Source: Bradyrhizobium forestalis
GTDB lineage: Bacteria; Pseudomonadota; Alphaproteobacteria; Rhizobiales; Xanthobacteraceae
Reading direction: 5' to 3'
Length of the DNA: 64,000 bases
NCBI RefSeq assembly: GCF_002795245.1
Contig: NZ_PGVG01000026.1
Span: 1-64,000, forward strand
The notes below the pieces were generated by a model, which made no database searches, was not told the DNA's origin, and saw only the letters and a list, made by a program, of their open reading frames with translations. Position 1 is the first letter of the stretch; each line of letters opens with the position of its first letter. Shown here piece by piece: positions 24,729 through 32,763 of the stretch. Position numbers and translations under genes: made by a program.

Positions 24729-25994
24729 ATGCCAGCCGATCCCCCGCTGCCCAACGACGAACAGCCACCGAAGAAGATGCTGGACTATGATTTCCGTACC
24801 GGATCGCGAATGAGCATATTCGCCCTCGTGCTGGCGGGCGTGCTGGTCGCCGGGTTCTTCTACGTCAATGCCGAGCGGCACTACAAGACGAACAAGCTGG
24901 CTGCAACGACGAGGGAGGAAATGTCGAGGCCTCCGCCGGTCGACGTCGTCCTCGCCAAGTCGTCGCCGCTCACACATCGTCTCGTCCTGCCCGGCGAGAC
25001 CGCCGCCTGGCATGACAGCAAGATATATGCCCGGGTGAATGGTTACGTCAAAAAGTGGCTCGTCGACATCGGCGATCCCGTCAGCGAAGGACAGGTGCTG
25101 GCATTGATAGAGACACCTGAGCTCGACGCTCAGCTTCAGGCTGCCCGGGCCAAATTGAGTGCCGCGGAGGCCGAAGTGAACGTCAAACAGGCCAAGGACG
25201 ACTTCGCCAAGAGCACGTATGAGCGTTGGCGCAGCTCGCCGCAAGGCGTCGTATCGGATCAGGAGCGCGAGTCGAAGAAGGCCGCCGCAATAGCTGCGGA
25301 ATCCGAGCTGGTTGCTGCCAAGGCTCAAGTCACGCTGGACAAGGCGGACGTGGACCGACTGACCTCCCTCACGGAGTTCAAGCAGGTGAAGGCTCCGTTC
25401 GGCGGCACCATCGTCGAGCGTGATATCGACCTCGGCGACCTCGTGACAGCCGGCAGCGGATCGGGGACGTCGGCTCTTTTTCGGGTGGTCCAGAGCAGAC
25501 CGATGCGGGTCTTCGTCGACGTGCCGCAAAGTGCCGCGGACCGCCTTCTGACGGACGCCCCCGAAGCCGACATTGCAGTCGGGGGCGATGCGAGCCGGCA
25601 TTACGAAGGCAAGGTATCGCGCACCTCCCGCGCCATCGATCCACGCTCCAGAACCCTGCGGGTCGAGATCGATATTGCGAATGCGGCTTCCCGGCTGGTG
25701 CCGGGACTGTATGTGGAGGCAAAGTTCAGCCTGAAGAATGCCATCGGGGTCCAGGTTCCGGCGGCTGCATTGTCGTTCCGACCGGCACCGCAAGTTGCGG
25801 TCGTCGACAACAAAAATGTGGTAGAGTTTCGAGATGTCAAAATCGGTGTAGACGACGGGAATGTCGTGCAGATCGAATCCGGCCTCAAGGAAGGTGAAAG
25901 GGTCGCGCTCAACCTTTCCAGCCAAATCGTGTCCGGGATGACAATCGAGGCGCATGACCTCGACACCAGCCCGCGGAACGACAAGGAATCATAG
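24729..25994 (+). CDS. RND efflux periplasmic adaptor (membrane fusion protein)
   Basis: 421-aa adaptor joining the permease and the outer-membrane factor. An N-terminal TM anchor (about residues 28-46) follows a cytosolic start. The lipoyl/barrel-sandwich parts are visible: YARVNGYVKKWLVDIGDPV and VKAPFGGTIVERDIDLGDLV, with the alpha-helical hairpin between them (about 135-215, Ala/Lys/Glu-rich). The beta-barrel part has VFVDVPQSAADRL and the membrane-proximal part VPAAALSFRP. The ATG at 24729 is chosen over a GTG 6 nt earlier. It begins 22 nt after the permease stop. Confidence 0.92.
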   Translation: MPADPPLPNDEQPPKKMLDYDFRTGSRMSIFALVLAGVLVAGFFYVNAERHYKTNKLAATTREEMSRPPPVDVVLAKSSPLTHRLVLPGETAAWHDSKIYARVNGYVKKWLVDIGDPVSEGQVLALIETPELDAQLQAARAKLSAAEAEVNVKQAKDDFAKSTYERWRSSPQGVVSDQERESKKAAAIAAESELVAAKAQVTLDKADVDRLTSLTEFKQVKAPFGGTIVERDIDLGDLVTAGSGSGTSALFRVVQSRPMRVFVDVPQSAADRLLTDAPEADIAVGGDASRHYEGKVSRTSRAIDPRSRTLRVEIDIANAASRLVPGLYVEAKFSLKNAIGVQVPAAALSFRPAPQVAVVDNKNVVEFRDVKIGVDDGNVVQIESGLKEGERVALNLSSQIVSGMTIEAHDLDTSPRNDKES

Positions 25995-26077
25995 CTTCAG
26001 CCTCGCAAGCAGCGAAATCTTCAAAGCCTGGCAAGAGTACTGGATCTATCGAAGCCCTTAGATGATGGCGGTGGCAT

Positions 26078-27661
26078 ATGAACTCGCTCGTTCCCTCGCG
26101 GGTATTTAGAAGCTGGATTTTGTGTTGGGGAGCCGCGAGCTTGTCCGCTTGCTCCGTCGGCCCGGATTTCAGCATGCCCGAAGCGCAGCTTCCGGGAAGA
26201 TACATCGCCAGACCGGACTCCAACGCAAACAATTCTGCCCATGAGCGAACAACGGCCGTCGATCTGACGCAATGGTGGCGCTCGTTTCGGGATCCTCGAT
26301 TGGTTTCACTTGTCGACCGGGCGATCGCGGCCAATCCCGACATCGCAATCGCGATAGGCCGCCTGCAACAGGCCCGCACCAGACAGTTTGTTTTGACCGG
26401 CGCGACCCTCCCGAAGGGCGAGTTGTCAGCGGGCGCCGGATTTGGAACTGGTAGCGACAACACCCGAGGACGAGTCGCGGAGACTCTGCACAGCGCGAGC
26501 AATACGACCGGTTTCGATCACGTATTCGAAGCTGGAGGATTCGATTCAGCATGGGAGCTCGACGTTTTCGGGAAGCTGCGGCGCGAGATCGAGGCCTCGC
26601 ATTTGGACGCGCTGGCTGCCGCCAAGGCCCGCGACGCGGTCCTGGTCTCGGTCATTGCCGACGTTGCTCGCGCGTATATCGAGTTGCGGGGTTATCAGGC
26701 CCAGCTCGCAGCAGTTCGCAGGAGCATGGAAACCGCCCAGCGGAGTCTGAAGGTCGCTCAGACGCGTTTCAGTGAAGGACTCACGAACGAGCTGGATGTG
26801 ACGCTCGCGCAACGCCAGGTCGCGACGTTCGAGGCCACGGTTGGACCACTGACGGGGCAGATCCAGTCGACCCAGTATGTCATAGCTGGCTTGCTCGGAC
26901 AGTTTCCCGAGACGCTTGCCAAAGAACTCGGTACGTACACGCCTCCCCCCCGTTTTCCGGCCAAGATTCCGATCGATCTGCCGGTCAGCCTACTGCAGCG
27001 ACGCGCGGACATCCAGCAGGCCGAGTTCGAGGTTGGGTCCGCGACCGCACGCGTCGGCTCTGCAACCGCCGATCTCTTTCCGCGCCTCGCCGTTACAAGC
27101 GCAGTTGGCGGCCAGGGTGGCGCACGCGCTGCCACCGGAACGCCGACTACGTTCATCGGCGGGGTTGGTCCCGCGCTCTATTGGCCGGTGCTGGACTTCG
27201 GCACCCTCGATGCCCGCGTCGAGTTGGCCGATTATCAGGCGCGCGAAACGCTGCTTCGATACAAGACCCGTGTGCTGAATGCCGTGCAAGAGGTCGACCA
27301 GGCGATCGCGGGCTACAATGGCGAGCGGAGTCGCCTCGCCAGCCTGTCACGCGCCCGTAGCGCCTCCCTTGTTGCCGTCAAGCTTGCGTCGGAGCGCTAC
27401 GAGCGAGGGCTGACGGATTTCCTCAACGTTCTCGATGCCGAGCGACAACAATTCGAACTCGAGGCCCAATACGTCACCTCTCAGCGCAGAGCGGGAGTTC
27501 AGCTGGTGGCTCTTTACAAAGCCCTGGGTGGCGGCTGGGAGCCCTATCAGGCCGTTCCGCCCATACGGATCCCGGAGCCCGCGATCGCTGCCGCAGTGCG
27601 GGAATCCGCCAGGCTGCGTCCGGCCTCTGCAGATCCCGGTTCATTGCAATTCCAGCCCTGA
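26078..27661 (+). CDS. Outer-membrane efflux factor, NodT/OprM type lipoprotein
   Basis: 527-aa TolC-like channel of the NodT family. The lipobox is LSAC with acylated Cys25, giving an outer-membrane lipoprotein. The two repeated OEP domains are clear, with PDIAIAIGRLQQARTRQFVL, AWELDVFGKLRREIEAS and TNELDVTLAQRQVA in the first and RRADIQQAEFEVGSATARVG, PVLDFGTLDARV and LTDFLNVLDAERQQFE in the second. It completes the tripartite pump after the adaptor (gap 83 nt). The permease-adaptor-OMF order is less common than adaptor-first. Confidence 0.93.
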   Translation: MNSLVPSRVFRSWILCWGAASLSACSVGPDFSMPEAQLPGRYIARPDSNANNSAHERTTAVDLTQWWRSFRDPRLVSLVDRAIAANPDIAIAIGRLQQARTRQFVLTGATLPKGELSAGAGFGTGSDNTRGRVAETLHSASNTTGFDHVFEAGGFDSAWELDVFGKLRREIEASHLDALAAAKARDAVLVSVIADVARAYIELRGYQAQLAAVRRSMETAQRSLKVAQTRFSEGLTNELDVTLAQRQVATFEATVGPLTGQIQSTQYVIAGLLGQFPETLAKELGTYTPPPRFPAKIPIDLPVSLLQRRADIQQAEFEVGSATARVGSATADLFPRLAVTSAVGGQGGARAATGTPTTFIGGVGPALYWPVLDFGTLDARVELADYQARETLLRYKTRVLNAVQEVDQAIAGYNGERSRLASLSRARSASLVAVKLASERYERGLTDFLNVLDAERQQFELEAQYVTSQRRAGVQLVALYKALGGGWEPYQAVPPIRIPEPAIAAAVRESARLRPASADPGSLQFQP

Positions 27662-27763
27662 AGCGATTGCTGTCTTTTGGCTCCCCGCAGGCGAGCGGCT
27701 TGCAATTGAGACACCAGAGGACAACTAGTCTGCGAGGACACCGTTACTCATGGAGATACAGGT

Positions 27764-28777
27764 ATGAAGGCCGTCGGCTACAAGAAATCGCTCCCGATCG
27801 AGGACGCGGATTCACTGATCGACTTCGAGACCGCAAAGCCCGAGCCGAAGGGACGCGACATCCGCGTCGCCGTGAAGGCGATCTCGGCCAATCCGGTCGA
27901 CTACAAGGTGCGCAAGCGTGCCGCCCCGCCCGAGGGCGAGACGAAGATTTTGGGCTATGACGCGGCCGGCGTGGTCGATGCGGTCGGACCTGAGGTCACG
28001 CTGTTCAAGCCGGGCGACGAGGTGTTCTACGCCGGCTCGATCCTGCGCCAGGGCACCAACGCCGAGTTCCACCTGGTCGACGAACGCATCGTCGGCAACA
28101 AGCCGAAGAGCCTGTCGTTCGCGCAAGGAGCCGCCCTTCCCCTCACCTCCATCACCGCCTGGGAGCTGCTGTTCGACCGGCTCGGCGCGGTACCCGGCAA
28201 GAGCGTCGATCCTCGCACGCTGCTGATCACGGGCGGCGCCGGCGGCGTCGGCTCGATCCTGGTCCAGCTTGCCCGTCGCCTCACCGGGCTGACGGTGCTC
28301 GCAACCGCGACGCGGCCGGAGTCGCAGAAATGGTGCCTCGATCTCGGCGCGCATGCGGTGATCGACCACGGCAAGCCGATGAAGGAGCAGATCGAGAAGC
28401 TCAAGCTACCGCCGGTCGCGCTGGTGGCAAGCCTCACTTTCACCGACCAGCACTACAAGGCGATCGCCGATTTCATGGCTCCGCAGGGCCGGTTCGGCCT
28501 GATCGACGATCCCCCGGAATTTGCCATGAGCACGTTCAAGGGCAAGGCGATCTCGGTGCACTGGGAATCGATGTTCACACGCTCCTCGTTCCAGACGCCT
28601 GACATGATCGCGCAACATCATCTGCTGAACGACGTCGCCGACCTCATCGACAAGGGCGTCTTGCGCACGACGCTCGATCAGACTTTTGGCACGATCAACG
28701 CCGCCAACCTCAAGCGCGCGCATGCGCTGCTGGAAAGCGGCAAGTCGCGCGGCAAGATCGTGCTGGAGGGGTGGTAG
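27764..28777 (+). CDS. MDR-family NADPH:quinone reductase / zinc-free alcohol dehydrogenase
   Basis: 337-aa medium-chain reductase of the zinc-independent quinone-oxidoreductase-like branch. The N-terminal GroES-like part has ISANPVDYKVRKR and GYDAAGVVDAVGPEV; the Rossmann part has the NADPH motif ITGGAGGVGSILVQLA. None of the structural or catalytic zinc cysteines of true alcohol dehydrogenases is present. It probably reduces quinones or activated alkenes; the substrate is unknown. Its stop lies against the debris of a DUF1330 gene on the opposite strand. Confidence 0.9.
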   Translation: MKAVGYKKSLPIEDADSLIDFETAKPEPKGRDIRVAVKAISANPVDYKVRKRAAPPEGETKILGYDAAGVVDAVGPEVTLFKPGDEVFYAGSILRQGTNAEFHLVDERIVGNKPKSLSFAQGAALPLTSITAWELLFDRLGAVPGKSVDPRTLLITGGAGGVGSILVQLARRLTGLTVLATATRPESQKWCLDLGAHAVIDHGKPMKEQIEKLKLPPVALVASLTFTDQHYKAIADFMAPQGRFGLIDDPPEFAMSTFKGKAISVHWESMFTRSSFQTPDMIAQHHLLNDVADLIDKGVLRTTLDQTFGTINAANLKRAHALLESGKSRGKIVLEGW

Positions 28778-28936
28778 CGTCTTCGCCGGGGGACCGCCCT
28801 CCACCACTTCGGAGGCGCCGCCGCGCGCGAGGTAGCGGCCGCCATATTGGGCGATGGTCTGCGCCGCGAGCGTGCGGTAGGCCTCCATCGCGGCTCTGTC
28901 GCGCACCTCGACCTCGGAGATCACATAGGCCGCCAT
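28778..28936 (-). pseudogene. Truncated DUF1330 gene
   Basis: The minus-strand frame from the ATG at 28936 reads MAAYVISEVEVRDRAAMEA, then YGGRYLARGGASEVVEGG and PPAKT, the N-terminal half of a DUF1330 protein (about 95 aa in full). At the next residues, where the family has a VVVEF strand, the sequence instead runs into the 3' end of the quinone-reductase-like gene in antisense. About half of the domain is lost. It lies 11 nt downstream of the SDR stop, so the two were probably neighbours on one transcript. Confidence 0.7.
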
Positions 28937-28946
28937 GCACATCGCC

Positions 28947-29735
28947 TCAGGCGATCGTGTTGACGATGCCGCCCTCGGCGCGCAGCGCTGCGCCGTTTGT
29001 CGCGGACGCTTCCTTGGATGCGACATAGACCACCATGTTGGCGATCTCGTCGACGCTGGCGAAGCGTTGCAGCAGCGAGCTCGGGCGATGCTGCTTGACG
29101 AAATTGGCGGCGGCCTCGTCCACGGACTGGCCGTTCTGCTTGGCGAGATCCTTGACGAACGTCTCGACGCCCTCCGACATGGTCGGGCCCGGCAGCACGG
29201 AGTTGACGGTGACGCCGGTGCCGCTGGTGAGCTGCGCCAGGCCGCGCGCGACAGAAAGCTGGGCCGTCTTGCTCATGCCGTAGTGGATCATCTCGACGGG
29301 AATGTTGAGCCCGGACTCCGAGGAGATGAAGACGATGCGGCCCCAGTTGCGCTTCAGCATGCCCTTCATATAGGCCCGCGACAGCCGCACGCCGCTCATG
29401 ACATTGACCTCAAAGAAGCGGCTCCAGTCCTCGTCCGGGATATCGAAGAAGTCCTTGGGCTCGAAGATGCCGGCATTGTTGATGAGGATGTCGATGTCGG
29501 GCAGCGCCGCCACGAGCGCCTTGCAGCCCGCAGCGGTCGAGACGTCGGCAGCGATGCCGCGGACCTTCCTGCCCGCCCCTTCCAGCTTGCGCACGGCCGC
29601 ATCGACCTTGTCCTGACCGCGGCCGTTGATCACGACGCTGGCGCCCGAGCCGGCGAGGCCCTTGGCAATGGCGTGGCCGATGCCGGCGGTCGAGCCGGTC
29701 ACGAGGGCGGTCTTTCCGGAAAGGTCGATGTTCAT
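28947..29735 (-). CDS. Short-chain dehydrogenase/reductase
   Basis: 262-aa classical SDR. Cofactor motif TGSTAGIGHAIAKGL (TGxxxGIG, residues 14-20), NNAG at 86-89, Ser138/139 in FISSESG, and the catalytic Y152-G-M-S-K156. ALPDIDILINNAGIF and the LPGPTMSEGV segment are typical. NGRG after the second strand (no Asp) suggests NADP(H). The substrate is unknown. Two palindromes directly upstream point to regulation. Confidence 0.92.
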   Translation of the reverse strand: MNIDLSGKTALVTGSTAGIGHAIAKGLAGSGASVVINGRGQDKVDAAVRKLEGAGRKVRGIAADVSTAAGCKALVAALPDIDILINNAGIFEPKDFFDIPDEDWSRFFEVNVMSGVRLSRAYMKGMLKRNWGRIVFISSESGLNIPVEMIHYGMSKTAQLSVARGLAQLTSGTGVTVNSVLPGPTMSEGVETFVKDLAKQNGQSVDEAAANFVKQHRPSSLLQRFASVDEIANMVVYVASKEASATNGAALRAEGGIVNTIA

Positions 29736-29737
29736 GC

Positions 29738-29766
29738 GATATCTCCATGATGGTGATGGAGATATC
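29738..29766 (-). promoter_or_regulatory. Perfect 11-bp inverted repeat over the SDR start region
   Basis: GATATCTCCAT (29738-29748) and ATGGAGATATC (29756-29766) are exact reverse complements around a 7-nt spacer, ending 2 nt from the SDR ATG. On the minus strand one arm contains the likely ribosome site GGAG; the other overlaps a possible -10 (ATATCT, 29760-29765) placed 17 nt from TTGCAC (29783-29788). It may be a repressor site or an RNA hairpin covering the ribosome site. Confidence 0.55.
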
Positions 29767-29796
29767 GGGCGCGCTCGATGGAGTGCAATCGGCGCT

Positions 29797-29812
29797 CACT
29801 CACGCGTGAGTG
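29797..29812. promoter_or_regulatory. Perfect 16-bp palindrome, TetR-type operator candidate
   Basis: CACTCACGCGTGAGTG is fully palindromic. It lies about 60 bp before the SDR start and just upstream of the possible -35 element. The form (ACTCAC...GTGAGT) is like many TetR-family operators. No regulator gene lies next to it. Confidence 0.5.
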
Positions 29813-29817
29813 GCGAG

Positions 29818-29936
29818 GCGCTCGTGGGTCCGCCGAAGGCGTAGCCCACCACTCTATTCCGCGATCGCAAAAGCGTGGTGGGTTACGCCGAGCGATTGCG
29901 CTTCGCGCAATCCGCTGCGCTAACCGACCCTACGCA
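29818..29936. repeat. Dispersed GTGGGTTACG...CCCTACG repeat
   Basis: Contains GTGGGTccGCCGAAGGCGtaGCCCAC and GTGGGTTACGCC...AACCGACCCTACG with nested palindromes (GATTGCGCttcGCGCAATC). Same family as the copy at 4225-4325. It lies between the SDR regulatory region and the rplQ terminator. Confidence 0.6.
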
Positions 29937-29974
29937 AAAAAAGCGGCGCCCAAGGGCGCCGCTTTCCAAAAATC
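29935..29974 (-). terminator. Terminator of the ribosomal protein supercluster
   Basis: AAAGCGGCGCCC (29939-29950) pairs with GGGCGCCGCTTT (29953-29964). On the minus strand the stem is followed by a run of seven or more T. It starts about 15 nt after the rplQ stop, so it ends the ribosomal transcript. Confidence 0.9.
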
Positions 29975-29988
29975 TCCTGCCGAGCAGC

Positions 29989-30405
29989 TTACGCAGCCTC
30001 GGCTTCCTTCTCCTGCACCGGACCTGAGTCCTGCCCCTTGGCATCGACGTCGCGATCGACGAACTCGATCACGGCCATCGCGGCGTTGTCGCCGTAGCGG
30101 AAGCCGGCCTTGATGATGCGGGTGTAGCCGCCCTGGCGGTCCTTGTAGCGGGTCGCGAGCGTGTCGAAGAGCTTCTTGACCATGTCGACGTCGCGCAGTT
30201 CCGAGATCGCCTGGCGGCGCAGCGACAGGCCGCCCTTCTTGCCGAGGGTGACGAGCTTCTCGACGATCGGGCGAAGCTCCTTGGCCTTGGGCAGCGTGGT
30301 GACGATCTGCTCGTGCTTGATCAGCGCGGCCGCCATGTTGGCGAACATCGCCTTGCGGTGCTCGGCCGTGCGGTTGAGCTTCCGATGAACCTTGCCGTGA
30401 CGCAT
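29989..30405 (-). CDS. rplQ: 50S ribosomal protein L17
   Basis: 138-aa L17, which lies near the exit tunnel of the large subunit. The start RHGKVHRKLNRTAEHRKAM and the KHEQIVTTLPKAKELRP segment are diagnostic. A short acidic tail (EKEAEAA) extends the core, as in other alphaproteobacteria. Last gene of the alpha part; a strong terminator follows. Confidence 0.97.
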   Translation of the reverse strand: MRHGKVHRKLNRTAEHRKAMFANMAAALIKHEQIVTTLPKAKELRPIVEKLVTLGKKGGLSLRRQAISELRDVDMVKKLFDTLATRYKDRQGGYTRIIKAGFRYGDNAAMAVIEFVDRDVDAKGQDSGPVQEKEAEAA

Positions 30406-30485
30406 GTGAGTAGTCCTTCTTCGATTGTGTCGCGGTGGTTCAGCGACTGGTTTTCAGGTGGGCTTCCTGCGTTCGCCCTAGGTCG

Positions 30486-30550
30486 CGAATAGCGAATGGC
30501 GAGTAGCGAATGGAGCTCTTCCCTATTCGCTATTCGCCACTCCCAACTCG
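30486..30550. repeat. Heptamer inverted repeat between rpoA and rplQ
   Basis: Left arm: tandem 7-mers of the form GARTRGC (GAATAGC, GAATGGC, GAGTAGC). Right arm: their reverse complements (CTATTCGCTATTCGCCACTC). The arms can fold on each other. A second copy lies between tuf and rpsJ (45970-46035). It fills most of the 146-nt rpoA-rplQ gap. Confidence 0.75.
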
Positions 30551-30551
30551 C

Positions 30552-31583
30552 TCAGTAGTGATCCTCGAAGCGCTTGGCGAGCTCGTCGATGTTCTCCGGC
30601 GGCCAGCCCGGCACTTCCATGCCGAGATGCAGACCCATCTGGGCCAGCACTTCCTTGATCTCGTTCAGCGACTTGCGGCCGAAGTTCGGGGTGCGGAGCA
30701 TTTCCGCTTCGCTCTTCTGCACGAGGTCGCCGATGTAGACGATGTTGTCGTTCTTCAGGCAGTTGGCCGAACGCACCGACAGCTCGAGCTCGTCCACCTT
30801 CTTGAGGAAGGCCGGGTTGAAGGCGAGGTCCGGGATGATCTCCTGGGCGACTTCCTTGCGCGGCTCTTCGAAGTTGACGAACACGTTGAGCTGATCTTGC
30901 AGGATGCGCGCAGCGTAGGCCACGGAGTCATCCGGCGTGATCGCGCCGTTGGTCTCGATCGTCATGGTCAGCTTGTCGTAGTCGAGGATCTGGCCCTCGC
31001 GGGTGTTCTCGACCTTGTAGGAGACCTTGCGGACCGGCGAGTACAGGCTGTCGACCGGGATCAGGCCGATCGGTGCGTCCTCGGGACGGTTGCGTTCGGC
31101 GGGCACGTAGCCCTTGCCGGTCGAGACCGTAAACTCCATGCGGATCTCAGCGCCCTCGTCGAGCGTGCAGATCTGCAGATCGGGGTTCAGCACGACCACA
31201 TCGCCGACGGTCTGGATGTCGCCGGCGGTGACGACGCCCGGACCCTGCTTCTTCACGACCATGCGCTTGGGGCCTTCGCCCTGCATCTTGATCGAGATGT
31301 CCTTGATGTTCAGCACGATGTCGGTGACGTCCTCACGGACGCCCGCGATCGAGGAGAACTCGTGCAGCACGCCGTCGATATGCACCGACTGCACCGCCGC
31401 GCCCTGGAGCGAGGAGAGCAGGATGCGGCGCAGCGCATTGCCGAGGGTTTGGCCGAAACCACGCTCAAGCGGCTCGGCGACGATGGTCGCGAAACGCGAG
31501 GGATCACTGCCGGGCGTGACCTGGAGCTTGTTCGGCCGAATCAGTTCTTGCCAATTTTTCTGGATCGTCACTGTTTCACCCAT
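30552..31583 (-). CDS. rpoA: RNA polymerase alpha subunit
   Basis: 343-aa alpha subunit that dimerises to nucleate core RNA polymerase. The N-terminal domain (to about 235) has EPLERGFGQTLGNALRRILL. The flexible linker leads to the C-terminal DNA/activator-binding domain with ELSVRSANCLKNDNIVYIG and FGRKSLNEIKEVLAQMGL. Complete and ordinary. The heptamer repeat follows it. Confidence 0.98.
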   Translation of the reverse strand: MGETVTIQKNWQELIRPNKLQVTPGSDPSRFATIVAEPLERGFGQTLGNALRRILLSSLQGAAVQSVHIDGVLHEFSSIAGVREDVTDIVLNIKDISIKMQGEGPKRMVVKKQGPGVVTAGDIQTVGDVVVLNPDLQICTLDEGAEIRMEFTVSTGKGYVPAERNRPEDAPIGLIPVDSLYSPVRKVSYKVENTREGQILDYDKLTMTIETNGAITPDDSVAYAARILQDQLNVFVNFEEPRKEVAQEIIPDLAFNPAFLKKVDELELSVRSANCLKNDNIVYIGDLVQKSEAEMLRTPNFGRKSLNEIKEVLAQMGLHLGMEVPGWPPENIDELAKRFEDHY

Positions 31584-31694
31584 ACAGGCCAGTCAATTTG
31601 ACAGTTCAAATACTGGCGTTGGAGAAAGGCCGCAGATCATTCCCGCGGCTTCTTAGAAAGTCATTGCGGGCGCCGATGCACCCGCAACTTGGTA

Positions 31695-32084
31695 TCAAAC
31701 GCGCCGACGCTTTCGGGGACGGCAACCGTTGTGCGGGATCGTGGTCACGTCGCGGATCGAGGTGACGGTGAAGCCTGCGGCCTGGAGCGCACGGAGCGCC
31801 GATTCACGGCCCGAACCGGGGCCGGCGACCTCGACTTCCAGCGTGCGCATGCCGTGCTCCTGCGCCTTCTTGGACACGTCCTCGGCGGCGACCTGCGCGG
31901 CGTACGGGGTCGACTTACGCGAACCCTTGAAGCCCATCGTGCCGGCCGACGACCAGGCAATCGTGTTGCCCTGCGCGTCGGTGATGGTGATGGTCGTGTT
32001 GTTGAACGACGAGTTCACATGCGCGACGCCGGAGGCGATGTTCTTGCGCTCACGACGACGAACGCGGGTGGCTTCCTTGCCCAT
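31695..32084 (-). CDS. rpsK: 30S ribosomal protein S11
   Basis: 129-aa platform protein of the small subunit. NNTTITITDAQGNTIAWSSAG, GSRKSTPYAAQ and the basic end NGCRPRKRRRV are all present. A 7-bp stem (TTGCGGG/CCCGCAA) lies in the gap to rpoA. Confidence 0.97.
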   Translation of the reverse strand: MGKEATRVRRRERKNIASGVAHVNSSFNNTTITITDAQGNTIAWSSAGTMGFKGSRKSTPYAAQVAAEDVSKKAQEHGMRTLEVEVAGPGSGRESALRALQAAGFTVTSIRDVTTIPHNGCRPRKRRRV

Positions 32085-32207
32085 TGAGTCCCTTTCCTGA
32101 AGATCTCAAACGCCGCCGTAATGCCAGCGGCTACACCTGTGGAACGAAAAGCGCGTGGCGAACGGGTCATCCCCGGCTCGCCACACGCCGCGACTGGATT
32201 CGAAAAC

Positions 32208-32576
32208 TTACTTCTTCTTGCCGGCGATGGCCTTGGCCGGGCCCTTGCGCGTACGCGCATTGGTGTGGGTACGCTGGCCGCGCACCGGCAGACCGCGACG
32301 ATGACGCAGGCCACGATAGCAGCCGAGGTCCATCAGACGCTTGATGTTGATGCCGACCTCACGACGCAGGTCGCCCTCGACGAGATAGTCGCGGTCGATG
32401 ACTTCGCGGATCTGGAGCACTTCGGCGTCGCTGAGCTGATTGACGCGACGGTCCTCGGGGATCTTCACCTTCTCCATGATGTCACCGGCGATCTTCGGGC
32501 CGATGCCATGGATGTACTGGAGCGCGATCAGCACGCGCTTGTTGGTGGGAATGTTCACGCCGGCAATACGGGCCAC
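32208..32576 (-). CDS. rpsM: 30S ribosomal protein S13
   Basis: 122-aa head protein of the small subunit that contacts tRNA and L5. ARIAGVNIPTNKRVLIAL at the start, the GIGPKIA helix-hairpin turn and a basic tail (GQRTHTNARTRKGPAKA). A promoter-like site in the 187-nt gap after adk may drive it independently. Confidence 0.97.
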   Translation of the reverse strand: MARIAGVNIPTNKRVLIALQYIHGIGPKIAGDIMEKVKIPEDRRVNQLSDAEVLQIREVIDRDYLVEGDLRREVGINIKRLMDLGCYRGLRHRRGLPVRGQRTHTNARTRKGPAKAIAGKKK

Positions 32577-32727
32577 GGCCTTCTCTCCTGTTGCCGATCC
32601 CTCGTCAGGAATCGGGCTTTAAGTGCTTGCTTTCTCGGGCAGGTGTTCACAAACGCGAACACGACGCCCACCCCCGGTCTTCCTGGGGCCCGGCATCGTC
32701 TGAAACTATCCGACTTGGATGCGGGGC

Positions 32728-32757
32728 TTATTAGGGGATTCCGGGGGCTTTCGTCAA
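32728..32757 (-). promoter_or_regulatory. Internal promoter for rpsM-rpsK-rpoA-rplQ
   Basis: On the minus strand TTGACG (32757-32752), an 18-nt spacer and TAATAA (32733-32728) form a close match to a sigma-70-type promoter. It lies just after the adk stop, about 150 nt before rpsM. Confidence 0.55.
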
Positions 32758-32763
32758 CCGCTG

